A DNA stretch of 64,000 nucleotides, taken from NCBI GenBank assembly GCA_002286855.1, contig NRSV01000020.1, forward strand, positions 124,001-188,000. Reading direction: 5' to 3'. Source of the stretch: Bipolaris cookei (taxonomy: Eukaryota > Ascomycota > Dothideomycetes > Pleosporales > Pleosporaceae). Position 1 is the stretch's first letter, and each line of letters opens with the position of its first letter. A program made the translations under genes and the position numbers. Shown in pieces: positions 21,814 through 32,129 of the stretch. The notes beneath the pieces were generated by a model. That model searched no databases, had not been told where the DNA came from, and saw nothing but the letters and a program-made list of their open reading frames with translations.

Positions 21814-22362
21814 TCATTTGGATGTAGTTGTGGTCCTCATGGGACTTCGAAACCCATCTCTCAGTTCCTTGTACTCTTCTACCGCTTTGACGACAATGCT
21901 GTGCGCCTGTACGCCTGCGATATCCGCGCCTGCAATTGTAATTGCGCCAACAACGCCCTCGACCCCCTTTACGAAGATGGGATATCCACCCCCTTCGATG
22001 GTGTATTTGGACCATTCATCTCCACTCATGGCATGGTGTTCGGCAAACTTTTTATAGTCGTCATCGAATTGACAGCCCATGTACCATGTCGAGTGACCCC
22101 ATCTTAGCACTGTGTTGCGTTTTCTCTCTACCCATTTCTCGTGATCGGGCATTATGCCAGGGAGGCTTGGCGCATGGAAGAGGGTTTGGGTCGAGAGAGC
22201 TATGTGGATGAGGGCAGGGCACTCAGCGGTCCGAAGAGCGTTTCGAAGAATGTTTCCAATGACCCAAGCATGCTCACACGTGAAGTGGTTGAACGTGAAG
22301 CCCTTTTCCTCTTTTGCGAGTTCAGCAAGGTCGCGTGTGGGCAGGGGTAGTGCGCCGAGCAT
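21814..22362 (-). CDS. UPF0303 / HbpS-like domain protein (Ybr137w family)
   Basis: A single exon coding 182 residues, the normal length for this family. Landmarks are the N-terminal helix LPTRDLAELAKEEKGFTF, FTCEHAWVIGNILRNAL, IHIALSTQTLFHAPSLPG, then KWVERKRNTVLRWGHSTWYMGCQF and a glycine-rich end GGYPIFVKGVEGVVGAITIAG followed by AHSIVVKAVEEYKEL. These match the UPF0303 group that contains budding yeast Ybr137w, reported as a decameric protein connected with the GET tail-anchored protein pathway. Bacterial relatives bind haem-degradation products. Get5, a core GET factor, is encoded about 28 kb to the right, which is not evidence of linkage. The precise role is unknown. Confidence 0.87.
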   Translation of the reverse strand: MLGALPLPTRDLAELAKEEKGFTFNHFTCEHAWVIGNILRNALRTAECPALIHIALSTQTLFHAPSLPGIMPDHEKWVERKRNTVLRWGHSTWYMGCQFDDDYKKFAEHHAMSGDEWSKYTIEGGGYPIFVKGVEGVVGAITIAGADIAGVQAHSIVVKAVEEYKELRDGFRSPMRTTTTSK

Positions 22363-24364
22363 CTTGACAGAGGATTTGCGGATATGTTTGTGGTGGGTAG
22401 ATTTTTTGTACAGAAATTATAGGTAGGGAGTCTTGACATATAACCAGAATTTGCAGATTATGTCCCAATTGAAACAAAGAGATAGGAGACGACGGAGCGT
22501 GAAACATACGAGCCAAGCGGCCAACGGAAAGCTCCGCGTATAAAGCAACTACGCCGGCGGTCGGGTCGTTCCGCCATTTCAGCCCCAAGCTCCCCCACTC
22601 CTTGACACGTGCCTGACGTGAGAACACTTGTCGGCCTCGCTGTCACCAACCAACGTTCATTCCTACTCTTGCTTTCTGCACCGAGATGAAACTTTGTGTA
22701 TAGAGTTGCATTTTTTTGACAACATGAAAACTATGAAACCGTATCCAGTATAATTTTCCGGGTCAGCCATTGACCAGAACTTACAACGTCTTGCGCTCGG
22801 GTTGTTTGTGCAGATTCGACTCAACATTAGCCTTAAGAGAATCCACCCATACGGCCGGAGCAATTCACCACTGTCAATACGGTCCTACTGACTGATCTGA
22901 TAGGGATGATTGTGCGAAAAATTTGACTTCCAGATAAACTCTGGGGCCGTGTTATCATGCTTCCAATCCCTCTTACCTTTTGCACAAGAGCAAGCCGTTT
23001 CCCCGACTTTTTGCAGACGTGCCCATCCTATTCCACCCTTGCCGAATCTGTGCAGCCGCGACCACGGTGGAGTTGTATACGTTTATACACAAGGTTTCCT
23101 TCCGCCATACCGCCCGTTATTTGTGCGCTGCCGAAGTCGCTTAGGAACAGACTTGCGCGATTATGCATGTGCTTCCAGAGCCTCCCCATCTTCCGGATAA
23201 GGGCCGAAACCTAGGGACCTAGCCATACACTCGTATATGTATAAATGCGAGTGTTATCGATAGCAGGGTGTCTGTCCTGGCCTCCGCTCCGAGAAGGGCA
23301 GACAAACGCTAAGCTAGACGACGCTAAGACGCCAATGGCCTCGATTGGCAGGAACTGTGAAGAGATCGTTAATATCCAAGGTTAGAACGACCAAAGCCTG
23401 AATCAAGACCATGCAGGGCCCGAACCGAGGCAGGACTGTTGCACTGGAGAGATTGGTAGCATCAAAGACAACCAAGGGCATGGTATGTCATCGAGTCTGC
23501 ACAGGCTTGGCGTTGACATGTTCGCAAAACCCTGTAGTGCCCACTATCTCGGACCCCAGGAAAGGATTTTCGGTCACGCGATTCTCCGGGACTTTTGCCT
23601 GCACCACCCCGAAACCACAAGATGATGGTAGTGTGATGCTCGCCTAGTTCCCTTTTCGGTGGAGGCTGTACCTGGTGCCAGTAGCGTACTTGGTGAAGTA
23701 GGGAATGACGTTCGCACTAATAGTACTTGTGCCTCCAGTAGGCGAGACGAGCCATGTCCCCCGCCAATGCTGTCAGATCAGATATCTAGTAGATGCATGA
23801 TGCATCCGGCATGGCGACGGAGGCGTTGCTTGTGACGGCCACGGCCGCTGAACTAGGTGTTTACACAACATCGGGGCCTCTGCTGCTGCCATAGGCACGT
23901 ATTGACGGGCAAAGGCGAAGTCAGCCTGGCGCAACCCCGCGACCGAGATACATGTGTACATGACTACACATGAGGGCGTACACCTAGTGCGAGACTTGCC
24001 GTGCCCGAATTAGTCGTGTTCACCATGACGTGCCTCCTCGAATCGCCGATCACGACCAATTCATCAGTCGATCCATGTCATGCTAACATCGGTAGCGCAT
24101 GGAAAAGATGGAACATGGCAAGCGATGAGCTGGCCTAGACCGCATCGATTCCTGCAACTCGTGCACCCTGTCGCCCGGCCCTCTCCTCCGCGACTCAACC
24201 TCATAGTGTCTTGCTCGTCGTCTTGCCAGACATGCGTTCGTAGGGTCATGTTGGCTGCGCTGCCCTGGTATGACGTCACGCGCATCTTCAATCTCTGAAC
24301 ACGCCTCGCTGCACCAGTTTCCTCCGCCTGAAATCTCACTCAACGCATCGCCCGCGGAGGCGCC
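22363..24364. other. Gene-poor region (2.0 kb)
   Basis: The left end is the upstream flank of the UPF0303 gene and the right end that of the histidine kinase gene. No open frame in between has coding character; those found are below 100 codons except for shadows running into the kinase gene. Confidence 0.55.
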
Positions 24365-27300
24365 ATGGAGAACCTTGACAAGCTGTCTGCTACAGGCCTG
24401 CCCGTCTTCGACCTGAATGAGGAGAGCCTGTCCCGCAGAGACTGGTGAGCACTCGCCGCGGCCCCATTCGCTCCTCCATCGCGCGCCGTGGTTAACGCCC
24501 TCCAGGTCCAAATCTTCAATTGGCCCACGCGAGTCGTGGCCAACCTCCCTCAAATGTCTTGTCAACACATGCGTGCTGCCCATGCCCCACTGCTCGGCCG
24601 TTTTCTGGGGTAAAGACCTAACAGTTATACACAACCTCGCTTGGGAAACCGCGCGGGGTGGTCTCGATGGCCAGGCATCCAATGCGCACGACAGCTACGA
24701 ACATGAGGCGTTGGCGACGCTGAAAACAGTGCTCAGAGGGCGGACGGTCAAGGTAGGTAAGCATCATACCGTAGCCTTGCAGTCGCCCCTTCTCACACTG
24801 ACCCTCTTGCCTAGCCGCCAGGTATTTTCTGGCGTCCCTGTCAGAAGACCGCGAACGGCAGCTCGTCCTCAGTACCATACTTGACGAGGATGGAACTCGC
24901 CAAGGCGTCCTGGCTCAACTGCTTGACAATCAAAGAACCGACCGCTACATGCCTATTGAAGGCTTGGACGAGCTTGCGCGGCAAAATCAAGGGCATCAGC
25001 TAAAGAAAACCCAGTCGCAACAGGAGGAGAAGCACTCCGGGAAGAAGCAGTCTGACTCAAAGCAGGCCGACTCAATGCAGACAAATATGTTCCAGAGATT
25101 TGCAGAACTGTTGCCCAACGGCCTGGCAATCCTTGACAAGGATGCTGAGGCCGTATTTGTTAATGACGGCTTCTTCAGACTTACCACCAACAAAGGAAGC
25201 AACGAATTCCGTTCTTGGCCAGATAGTATACATCCAGACGACTATGAGGACGTCATGACAGCCTATCGCAATGCATTTGAGAGCCGGACAGAGTTGCAGA
25301 TAGAATTTAGGTGTGACGTTGCTGAGCCTGTCCACACGGAGGGTGAACAATGGAGAATGTTCTTGCTGAAGCCCTTGAGTGATGATTCCGATGCTGGTTT
25401 CATCAGCGCCATCATCGACATCACCGATATCAAACAGGCCCAGCTGACCCAGGAGAAAGCTGCCAACGAGGCAAGGGATCGTAAGGAACAGCAAGAAAGG
25501 TTCATAGATATGGTTTCACACGAGATCCGCAATCCACTTTCTGCCGTTCTCCATCTCGCTGAAGAGGTCAAGGAGGTGACGAAGGAGATTGGCGCTGGCC
25601 GCGATGAAATCCGCGATCAAATAGCCGATATTTTAGATGCCGCCGACACTATCCTACTATGTGTCTCGCACCAAAACACCCTAGTAGATGACATCTTGTC
25701 ATTCTCTAAGCTAGATTCTATGATGCTATCTTTGGTTCCTTGCGGTGAGTCTCCATCACGGTCATCTTTCATTATTCACTGAACCCTCCAAGAAACAAAG
25801 CCGAAGTGGGAATTCTCTCAAGCGCTTCGCGTCTTCCATTCCGAGTTCAAAGCCAAAAATATTGATTTCCATTACGCCATGGACGTTTCATATGAGGAGC
25901 AGCAAGTAGATACTGTTGTTGCTGATCTCAACCGCATGAAGCAAGGTATGAAGTATCCCGTCGTGTTTGGTATGGAGCTAACAGTTTTTAGTTCTGGTAA
26001 ATCTGATCACTAATGCCATAAAGTTTACCTCGAGGAAGAAGGGCAGAAGAAACATAACTGTGTCCATGGGTGCATCAGTAAAACGACCCACGTCATATCC
26101 TCCTAACGTTGTATACTTTAGCGAGCAGAAAGAAGCATTTCATCTGGATTCGACCATGACATCGGAATGGGGCTCTGGAGATGCCATGTACCTAATGGTT
26201 GCCGTCAAGGATACTGGCATAGGCATTAGCCGAGAAGGCCAAGCCAAATTGTTCGAGCGCTTCAGGTATAAACAGTTTTCTTTATCACCTCCCGTTTTGC
26301 CTGACTAATCATCTACTAGGCAAGCAACACCTAAAACACAAGAAAACTACGGAGGCTCCGGTCTTGGATTGTTCATATCACGCAAGTGTAAGCAAGCTAC
26401 ACTGTATATCCAACTGTTCATTCGCTCACATCAGTCAGTATGCACTTTACACGGCGGTGACATAGGCGTAAGCTCGAAAGAAGGCGAAGGATCGACATTT
26501 GGGTTCTTCTTCAAAGTGCGTCGTTCAGTTGGAGGAAGCGATCCGGGACGACCGCCTATCCAATCCCGAAGCAATTCAGAAAGATCGGAGAACGCTGGTT
26601 CAAAGCCGATACGCCCCAGTTATAGCCGAAGTAATTCTACTCTCCAGCGTATCAAGGAGCAAGCAAATGAGCGTCCGGGGGCGAAAAAATTGTCTAGCCA
26701 TTCCGGAGTAGATGCAGAAGAGATCAACCCCTCTCTCAAAGATCCGCCTGTGGAAGAGAGATCAGAGTCACACCCAGAATCGAGCGCAGATCGGCGTTAC
26801 GAAGAAACTGCATCGACCGTCAAGGACATCTCGACAGAAAAGCCGCACATTGAAAGTACATTGCCAGACCTCCGCAGAGGAGAGACATCAAGACAAGAAG
26901 AGGGCGCCCAAGAAATATCGCGGTCACAAAGCGATCCACGCACTGAGGAAAACCATACTCTCCTTCTTGTTGAGGACAATCTGATTAACCAGAAAGTTCT
27001 TCGTCGTCAACTCCAGTCCCGGGGCTTCCAAGTCTTTACAGCAAACAACGGCCAAGAAGCCATTGATGCCGTTGCCGAGCGTGGCCATCGGGCACAGAAT
27101 GGTCCAGATGACAGAAACTACTTTGATGTTATTCTCATGGATCAGGAAATGCCCATTAAAGATGGCAACGCCGCAGCCCAAGAGATTAGGCAGTTGCAGG
27201 AGGAAGGCAAGGCGGGATATAGTCATATCTTAGGTGTATCGGCGAACGTGAGAGAAGCACAAACACAGAGCATGCGCGACGCTGGCATGGATGACGTGAT

Positions 27301-27589
27301 ATCAAAGCCGTTCAAGGTGGACGATTTGGTACGCAAGGTGCGATCACTTGTACTTGATGGTGGAGGCAGTGCAAAGCATGACAACAGACCAAATGGCCAG
27401 CCAAGTCCGCATGAAAGTGGCAAAGGAGACGATGAAGTCAAAGATGTTGTCAACCCTTCAGACGCGGAGAGACAAAATCAAGATACAGAAGTTGAAAGCG
27501 AGCGTGAGACGACAAACCGGGGTGGCTCACGGACTCGATCGCGAGCAGAAGTCAAGAAGGGAGGAAAAAAAGATGATCAGAAATCTTGA
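24365..27589 (+). CDS. Hybrid histidine kinase with PAS and receiver domains
   Basis: Seven exons: 24365-24444, 24506-24756, 24815-25744, 25793-25945, 25992-26265, 26320-26387 and 26439-27589, giving 968 residues. The N-terminus has WSKSSIGPRESWPTSLKCLV, PMPHCSAVFWGKDLTVIHN, a GAF/PAS-like sensor fold common in fungal hybrid kinases. A PAS domain (about 202-325) begins FQRFAELLPNGLAILD and ends DITDIKQAQ. The HisKA H-box is FIDMVSHEIRNPLSAVL (phospho-acceptor His about 346). The ATPase domain has LVNLITNAIKFT (N box), VKDTGIGIS (G1) and GGSGLGLFISRKL (G2), followed by FGFFFKV. A Ser/Glu-rich linker leads to a receiver (about 758-875) with VEDNLIN, VILMDQEMPIKDG (phospho-acceptor Asp about 820) and SKPF. 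No membrane segment is seen, so this is probably a soluble sensor feeding the Ypd1 phosphorelay. The signal is unknown. Confidence 0.93.
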
Positions 27590-28035
27590 GTGCTACAGCC
27601 TTTGCAACTAAAGCGAACTCTAATGTTCCCAGTGTATATGATTCATGTTATTGCATTTGGTTATTCCTTGGTTGCAAAACCGCATTGCATGGTGTTCTGG
27701 ATGGGTGATACACTGATGAGCGGACTGAACGAAGAAATGGCCTTTTTGAACGTGGGATGACTGTTATATGCCATTCTAGGATGATTGTGCCCAAGTTCAA
27801 CACTTACATATGTATATGCAGCGTAGACTTGTCCAGAGATTTTTTGAGATGAATACATTGCCTGCGCGAGTCATGCGGATGATATCTGACGTCACCCCCG
27901 CCTTTCCCTAAGATAACATTATCACAAGAGCATTACCACGTGCAGCATGCCTTTGCACATGTACGATAGCGACAACGGTCTGACACGCGCCCTGATAGAA
28001 ATCTGAATAAAGTAAACAATTCTTTTTTCGTTATC
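27590..28035. other. Intergenic, kinase 3' flank and SDR promoter
   Basis: 446 bp between two plus-strand genes. A CACGTG E-box-like site is at about 27937. No gene is seen. Confidence 0.5.
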
Positions 28036-28867
28036 ATGGCCAGAGAATTCGAGGGAAAGGTTGCTCTCATTACGGGAGCGGGCAGTGGCATTGGGTACGT
28101 TTACCGCCCCTCTTCCCAACTGTCTCATATAAGCCTCTACGATAGCCTTGTACTGAAATTGCACTAGCCGTGCAACGGCTCTGAAGCTCTCCTTCCTCGG
28201 CGCTTCAGTTTCCCTCTGCGACATCAACCAATCCACCCTTGAAGTCGTCGCTTCAGAAAGTAGCACGCCCTGCTACACCCAGAAAGTCGATGTCGGCAAG
28301 AAGGAGGACGTGGAAAGCTTTGTCAACAATACAGTCAAGCAACTAGGAGGCCTAAACTACGTATTCAACTGCGCAGGCGTGAACCCAACCAGTATGAAAG
28401 TCGAAGACACGAGTGAAGAGTACTGGGACAAACTGGTAAACACAAACCTCAAGGGCGTCTTCCTCGTCACACAAGCATGTCTACCTCACCTTGAGCGTGG
28501 CTCTGCAATCGTCAATGTCTCGAGCATCAGTGGTATCCGCGGCTCAGCTCTGCAGTCTGTGTACTGTACTACCAAGTTTGGGCTCATTGGCATGTCCAAG
28601 TCGCATGCGCTTGAGTTTGGGCCCAGGGGCATCAGAGTCAATTGCGTGGCGCCAGGGTACATTGATACACCGTCGAATGCGGGTATTGTGAAGGGAGGGG
28701 AGGCAGTGGAGAGGATGCGGAATGGAAATGCGTTGGAGAGGTTGGGGACGCCGGAGGAGGTGGCGGATGTTGTGGCGTTTTTGTTTGGAGATGGTGCGAG
28801 ATATGTTAATGGAGCTGTAGTGGAGATTGATGGGGCAGTGAAAATGAGCAGTACCACAAGCAAATGA
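28036..28867 (+). CDS. Short-chain dehydrogenase/reductase
   Basis: Two exons: 28036-28094 and 28168-28867, giving 252 residues, typical of a classical SDR. The intron splits the cofactor loop: exon 1 ends in FEGKVALITGAGSGIG and exon 2 continues RATALKLSFLGASV. Other motifs are CDINQSTL (an acidic residue after strand 2, suggesting NAD(H) over NADP(H)), NCAGVNP in place of NNAG, catalytic Ser in NVSSISGIRG, and YCTTK as YxxxK. The C-terminus, YVNGAVVEIDGAVKM, is close to the usual 'G..ixvDGG'. The family reduces or oxidises alcohols and ketones, often 3-oxoacyl or sugar substrates. The specific substrate cannot be read from sequence, and no pathway genes flank it. Confidence 0.92.
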
Positions 28868-29107
28868 GACGGCTAGTCATAGACAACTCGAACAAGTGCA
28901 CTAGAAAGAAACAGAAATAGTAAACCTTCGTGTTGAGATTGATCTTTTGGAATAAGGGTGATGCTCGTGACTGTCCAATGGGAGAGCGAGGTAGTGAAGC
29001 TACGTTATCACGTGCGCGTTGATCTGCGACCTACACTAGCGCCTCATCCCATCAAAAGTTCCGTCGCGACATCGTTCTCTTACGATAACTTCGACATCGC
29101 CACAGTC

Positions 29108-30322
29108 ATGACAGAAACACAACCCGCACAAACGTCGCTCGCGACTGATAAGTCTCTAGAACCTGCCGCATCAAACGAACTCGTTTACACGACCGAACAA
29201 ACCATCATCACAACAAATGCTGAAGGCAAGAAGGTCAAGAAGATTATCCGGCGCAAACGACGACCTGCACGCCCTCAGATCGACCCAGCGGAAATAAAGA
29301 CTCAGGAGACTCCGCAAACAGGCACAATCTACAATGTCTGGTACAACAAATGGTCGGGCGGCGATCGCGAAGACAAATACCTCTCCCAAACTCCCGCGCA
29401 AGGTCGCTGCAATATAGCCAGAGATAGCGGCTACACAAAAGCTGACAAGACCCCCGGCGCGTACTTTTGTCTCTTCTTCGCGCGCGGCACTTGTCCAAAA
29501 GGAGTAGATTGCGAATACCTGCACCGCCTGCCCACGGTGACGGACATTTTCCCTAGCAACGTTGACTGCTTCGGGCGCGACAAGCACGCTGACTACCGTG
29601 ACGACATGGGCGGTGTGGGAACCTTCCAGCGCCAAAATCGCACCCTGTATATTGGACGTATCCACCCAACCGACGACATCGAAGAAGTCGTCGCACGGCA
29701 CATGCAGGAATGGGGCGAGATTGAGCGAACGCGTGTCCTAACAGCGCGCGGCGTAGCCTTTGTCACATACATGAACGAAGCAAACAGCCAGTTTGCGAAA
29801 GAAGCAATGGACCACCAGTCATTCGACCACAACGAAATCCTCAATGTCCGCTGGGCAACCGTCGATCCCAACCCGCAGGCTGCAAAACGCGAAGCCAGAC
29901 GTATTGAGGAGCAGGCCGCAGAGGCAATCCGCAAAGCTCTGCCTGCGGCGTATGTGGCGGAACTTGAAGGCAGAGACCCGGAGGGCAAGAAGAGGCGTAA
30001 AGTCGAAGGCAGCTTTGGACTCCAAGGCTACGAGGCACCAGATGATGTGTGGTATGCAAAGGAAAAAGGTGAATGGGAAGCTGCTAAGCAGCTACAGGCG
30101 GGCGGTGCGGGAGACAGAATGGCGATTGAGGGCGGAGACAACGCATATCAAGATATGAACGCGGGGCAGGATGCCGGTGCTGCGCAACAGCAACAGCAGA
30201 ACAGCGGTATTTTGTCTGGCAGTACGCTGGCTGCGCTCAAGGGATTCAAAGCTGCGCCGTCGAATAAGAGACCGGCGCCTGCGGCAGGGCCATTGGTGGA
30301 TTATGGGAGTGATAGCGATTAG
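29108..30322 (+). CDS. CWC2: Pre-mRNA-splicing factor Cwc2 (RBM22-like)
   Basis: A single exon coding 404 residues. Order: acidic N-terminus, a basic KKVKKIIRRKRRPARPQ stretch, the Torus region (TIYNVWYNKWSGGD), a CCCH zinc finger FCLFFARGTCPKGVDCEYLH (C-x7-C-x5-C-x3-H), then LPTVTDIFPSNVDCFGRDKH and an RRM starting RTLYIGRIH with RGVAFVTY as RNP1. The C-terminus is Gln-rich and ends LVDYGSDSD. Cwc2 is part of the NineTeen complex and contacts U6 snRNA and pre-mRNA at the catalytic core, linking Prp19 to the active site. The ATG at 29108 is used because the conserved region starts soon after; an upstream in-frame ATG at 28961 would add about 50 residues with no family character. Confidence 0.95.
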   Translation: MTETQPAQTSLATDKSLEPAASNELVYTTEQTIITTNAEGKKVKKIIRRKRRPARPQIDPAEIKTQETPQTGTIYNVWYNKWSGGDREDKYLSQTPAQGRCNIARDSGYTKADKTPGAYFCLFFARGTCPKGVDCEYLHRLPTVTDIFPSNVDCFGRDKHADYRDDMGGVGTFQRQNRTLYIGRIHPTDDIEEVVARHMQEWGEIERTRVLTARGVAFVTYMNEANSQFAKEAMDHQSFDHNEILNVRWATVDPNPQAAKREARRIEEQAAEAIRKALPAAYVAELEGRDPEGKKRRKVEGSFGLQGYEAPDDVWYAKEKGEWEAAKQLQAGGAGDRMAIEGGDNAYQDMNAGQDAGAAQQQQQNSGILSGSTLAALKGFKAAPSNKRPAPAAGPLVDYGSDSD

Positions 30323-30659
30323 ACTTGTTCCCTCCAGAGTATTTGCATTCAGGCATGTGATGGAAAGGAAAAAGAAAAGGTGTGCTATGTAGCATTTATA
30401 AGCATTAGTTTGGCGTTGATTCGGTTACAATTTGATACCCTTTTGGAAAATGTACGGTTATGTAAACTTTTCATGTCTGGCATGTTTGATCACTGTGATG
30501 AAGGACATGAACACTAGGAGAGGAGGAGAAGAAGAAGAAGAAGAAGAAGAAGAAGAAGAAGAAGAAAATAAAATAAAATAACAACACCAAACTTATCCTA
30601 ACCCAACAACAATAAAGTGCTCGAACCATGGATCCGGCAATACAAACTCTCCATCCCCA
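30323..30659. other. Convergent 3' region with GAA repeat
   Basis: 337 bp between the stop codons of CWC2 (+) and the Ser/Pro-rich protein (-), dominated by a trinucleotide repeat listed separately. No gene is seen. Confidence 0.55.
30520..30568. repeat. (GAA)n microsatellite
   Basis: An almost pure GAA/AAG array of about 14 units, preceded by GAGGAGGAG and followed by an AAAAT run. It lies between converging genes and is likely length-variable between isolates. Confidence 0.9.
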
Positions 30660-31814
30660 TCAAACCGGCGCAACACCCTCCCTCTCACAATCCCGCAAAA
30701 AACTACTCCAATCAGTAACCAGCCGTCGCCCCGCCCAAACACTCGACCTACCCCCTTCCTCCCTTCCATTGCCCTGCCCATCGCACTCAAACCCGCCCCC
30801 CACACTCCTCACCCTCTTCCTCCCCATCCCCATTCCCTCCTCAATAATATCCTCCACATCCCTAAATAACCTCTTCGCAGCCGCTACCTCCCCCACATCC
30901 GCGCCTCCACATCCAAACCCGCAGCTGCGACGCCCACATGGACGCCAGAAGCGGTATTCGGCGACTTGGTGCTCGGATAAGGGGTGAACGGCGAGCAGGC
31001 CGGATGAGACGCTGCGGTTGGAGGTGTAGGCTAGGAGGGTGCCTGATAGGGAGAGGGGGGAGGGGGTTTCGTATTCTGTGCCGTTGGCGATGGGGATGGA
31101 AGGGAGGTTGCGGGTGTTTGGGTAGAAGTGAAGGGTTGGATTGCCGGCGGTCGTGTTTTTGAGGACTGCTGTGCAGTATGAGGGGCTGGTTGGGGGACTT
31201 GCGATGTCTGTGGTGCTGCGATGGGAGGCGGATAGGGTGCGAGGTAGGGTAGGGGTTTGTTTGTTGAGGATGCGATCGATGGAATCGAGTTCGGGGGTGT
31301 AGTGTTCGTAACCGTGAGATTCACAGCGGCGGGAGGGACCGCACATTTCGGATCCGTCGATGCTCATGGGGCTGGTGGGGGTTATTGCGGAGCTGAAGAC
31401 ACGGGGTGTTCCGGACATAATACTGGGATTGGAAGTAGGAGAGGGGAATAGATCCTTTGCGTTTGTAGTAGGGGAAAGGGGAGTTGGGAAGCCTGGATAT
31501 TTTCTCCCGACCTCTGTCAAGAGTGATAGGTATGGTTTCACAGCTTTTGGCTGGGGCAAAACTGTGCTGACAGGTCCCATGTTGAAAACTGTACCACTTC
31601 CGGTAGGCTGCGATGAGCTGGTAAAGCCGTTTACAGTGCTGTCGAGTGCAACTCCCCATGATGGAAGGCTATCGTACACAATGGGTAGCGTATGTTGAGA
31701 AGAACTGCAGGTAAAGAAGCTAGTGGGGCTTCTAGGACTACTGCCATTGCTAGAATCAACAGAGCTTCCTAGGCTTGTGATACGTCGAAGAGCTTGAGAA
31801 GTAAGAGTATTCAT
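30660..31814 (-). CDS. Ser/Pro-rich fungal protein of unknown function
   Basis: A single exon coding 384 residues from the ATG at 31814. Residues 1-290 are rich in Ser, Thr and Pro with many SPTSP/SPPTSP-type sites, probably disordered and phosphorylatable. The C-terminal 90 residues are more ordered: EYRFWRPCGRRSCGFGCGG (a Cys-rich knot), then AAAKRLFRDVEDIIEEGMGMG and the end VTDWSSFLRDCEREGVAPV. I recognise no domain. The frame stays open about 40-60 codons upstream of the ATG with protein-like sequence (FLPTFPWQQYGGLWSCDD), so a 5' exon may be missing from this model. Reasonable length and codon-like composition support a real gene, but the function is unknown. Confidence 0.65.
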   Translation of the reverse strand: MNTLTSQALRRITSLGSSVDSSNGSSPRSPTSFFTCSSSQHTLPIVYDSLPSWGVALDSTVNGFTSSSQPTGSGTVFNMGPVSTVLPQPKAVKPYLSLLTEVGRKYPGFPTPLSPTTNAKDLFPSPTSNPSIMSGTPRVFSSAITPTSPMSIDGSEMCGPSRRCESHGYEHYTPELDSIDRILNKQTPTLPRTLSASHRSTTDIASPPTSPSYCTAVLKNTTAGNPTLHFYPNTRNLPSIPIANGTEYETPSPLSLSGTLLAYTSNRSVSSGLLAVHPLSEHQVAEYRFWRPCGRRSCGFGCGGADVGEVAAAKRLFRDVEDIIEEGMGMGRKRVRSVGGGFECDGQGNGREEGGRSSVWAGRRLVTDWSSFLRDCEREGVAPV

Positions 31815-32129
31815 AGGCTCTGCTCTGGCGAAGCGAGCATCGTCACAAGACCACAGTCCGCCGTACTGCTGCCACGGAAAGGTTGGGAGAAAATGATCCT
31901 CAGGGTAGACATCGTATCCAAGGCTGCGAGCACGAAAAAAGACGTATACAAAGCGACAGTCAGGAAATTGGCGAAGAACCTACAAAGTTTACATTTAGCG
32001 CAAGTCATTTCGAGTAAGAAATCAGAAAAGGATTGTGAGCATAGTTTATATGGCATTAATCGATATGAAATGTTTCGGTAAAGCATGCTGTATATTTATG
32101 CAAATGACCAAAGAGGCTGGGATGGAAGC
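31815..32129. other. Short intergenic region
   Basis: 315 bp between two minus-strand genes: the 3' flank of the C78 peptidase gene and the 5' flank, or a missed exon, of the Ser/Pro-rich gene. It contains a good minus-strand acceptor-like tract, TTTTTTCGTGCTCGCAG, at about 31933-31949. Confidence 0.45.

Noticed and set aside
31811..32086. 91-codon minus-strand frame with a hydrophobic stretch
   Set aside because: It overlaps the more protein-like frame that leads into the Ser/Pro-rich gene and contains a likely acceptor tract, so it is probably leader or intron.
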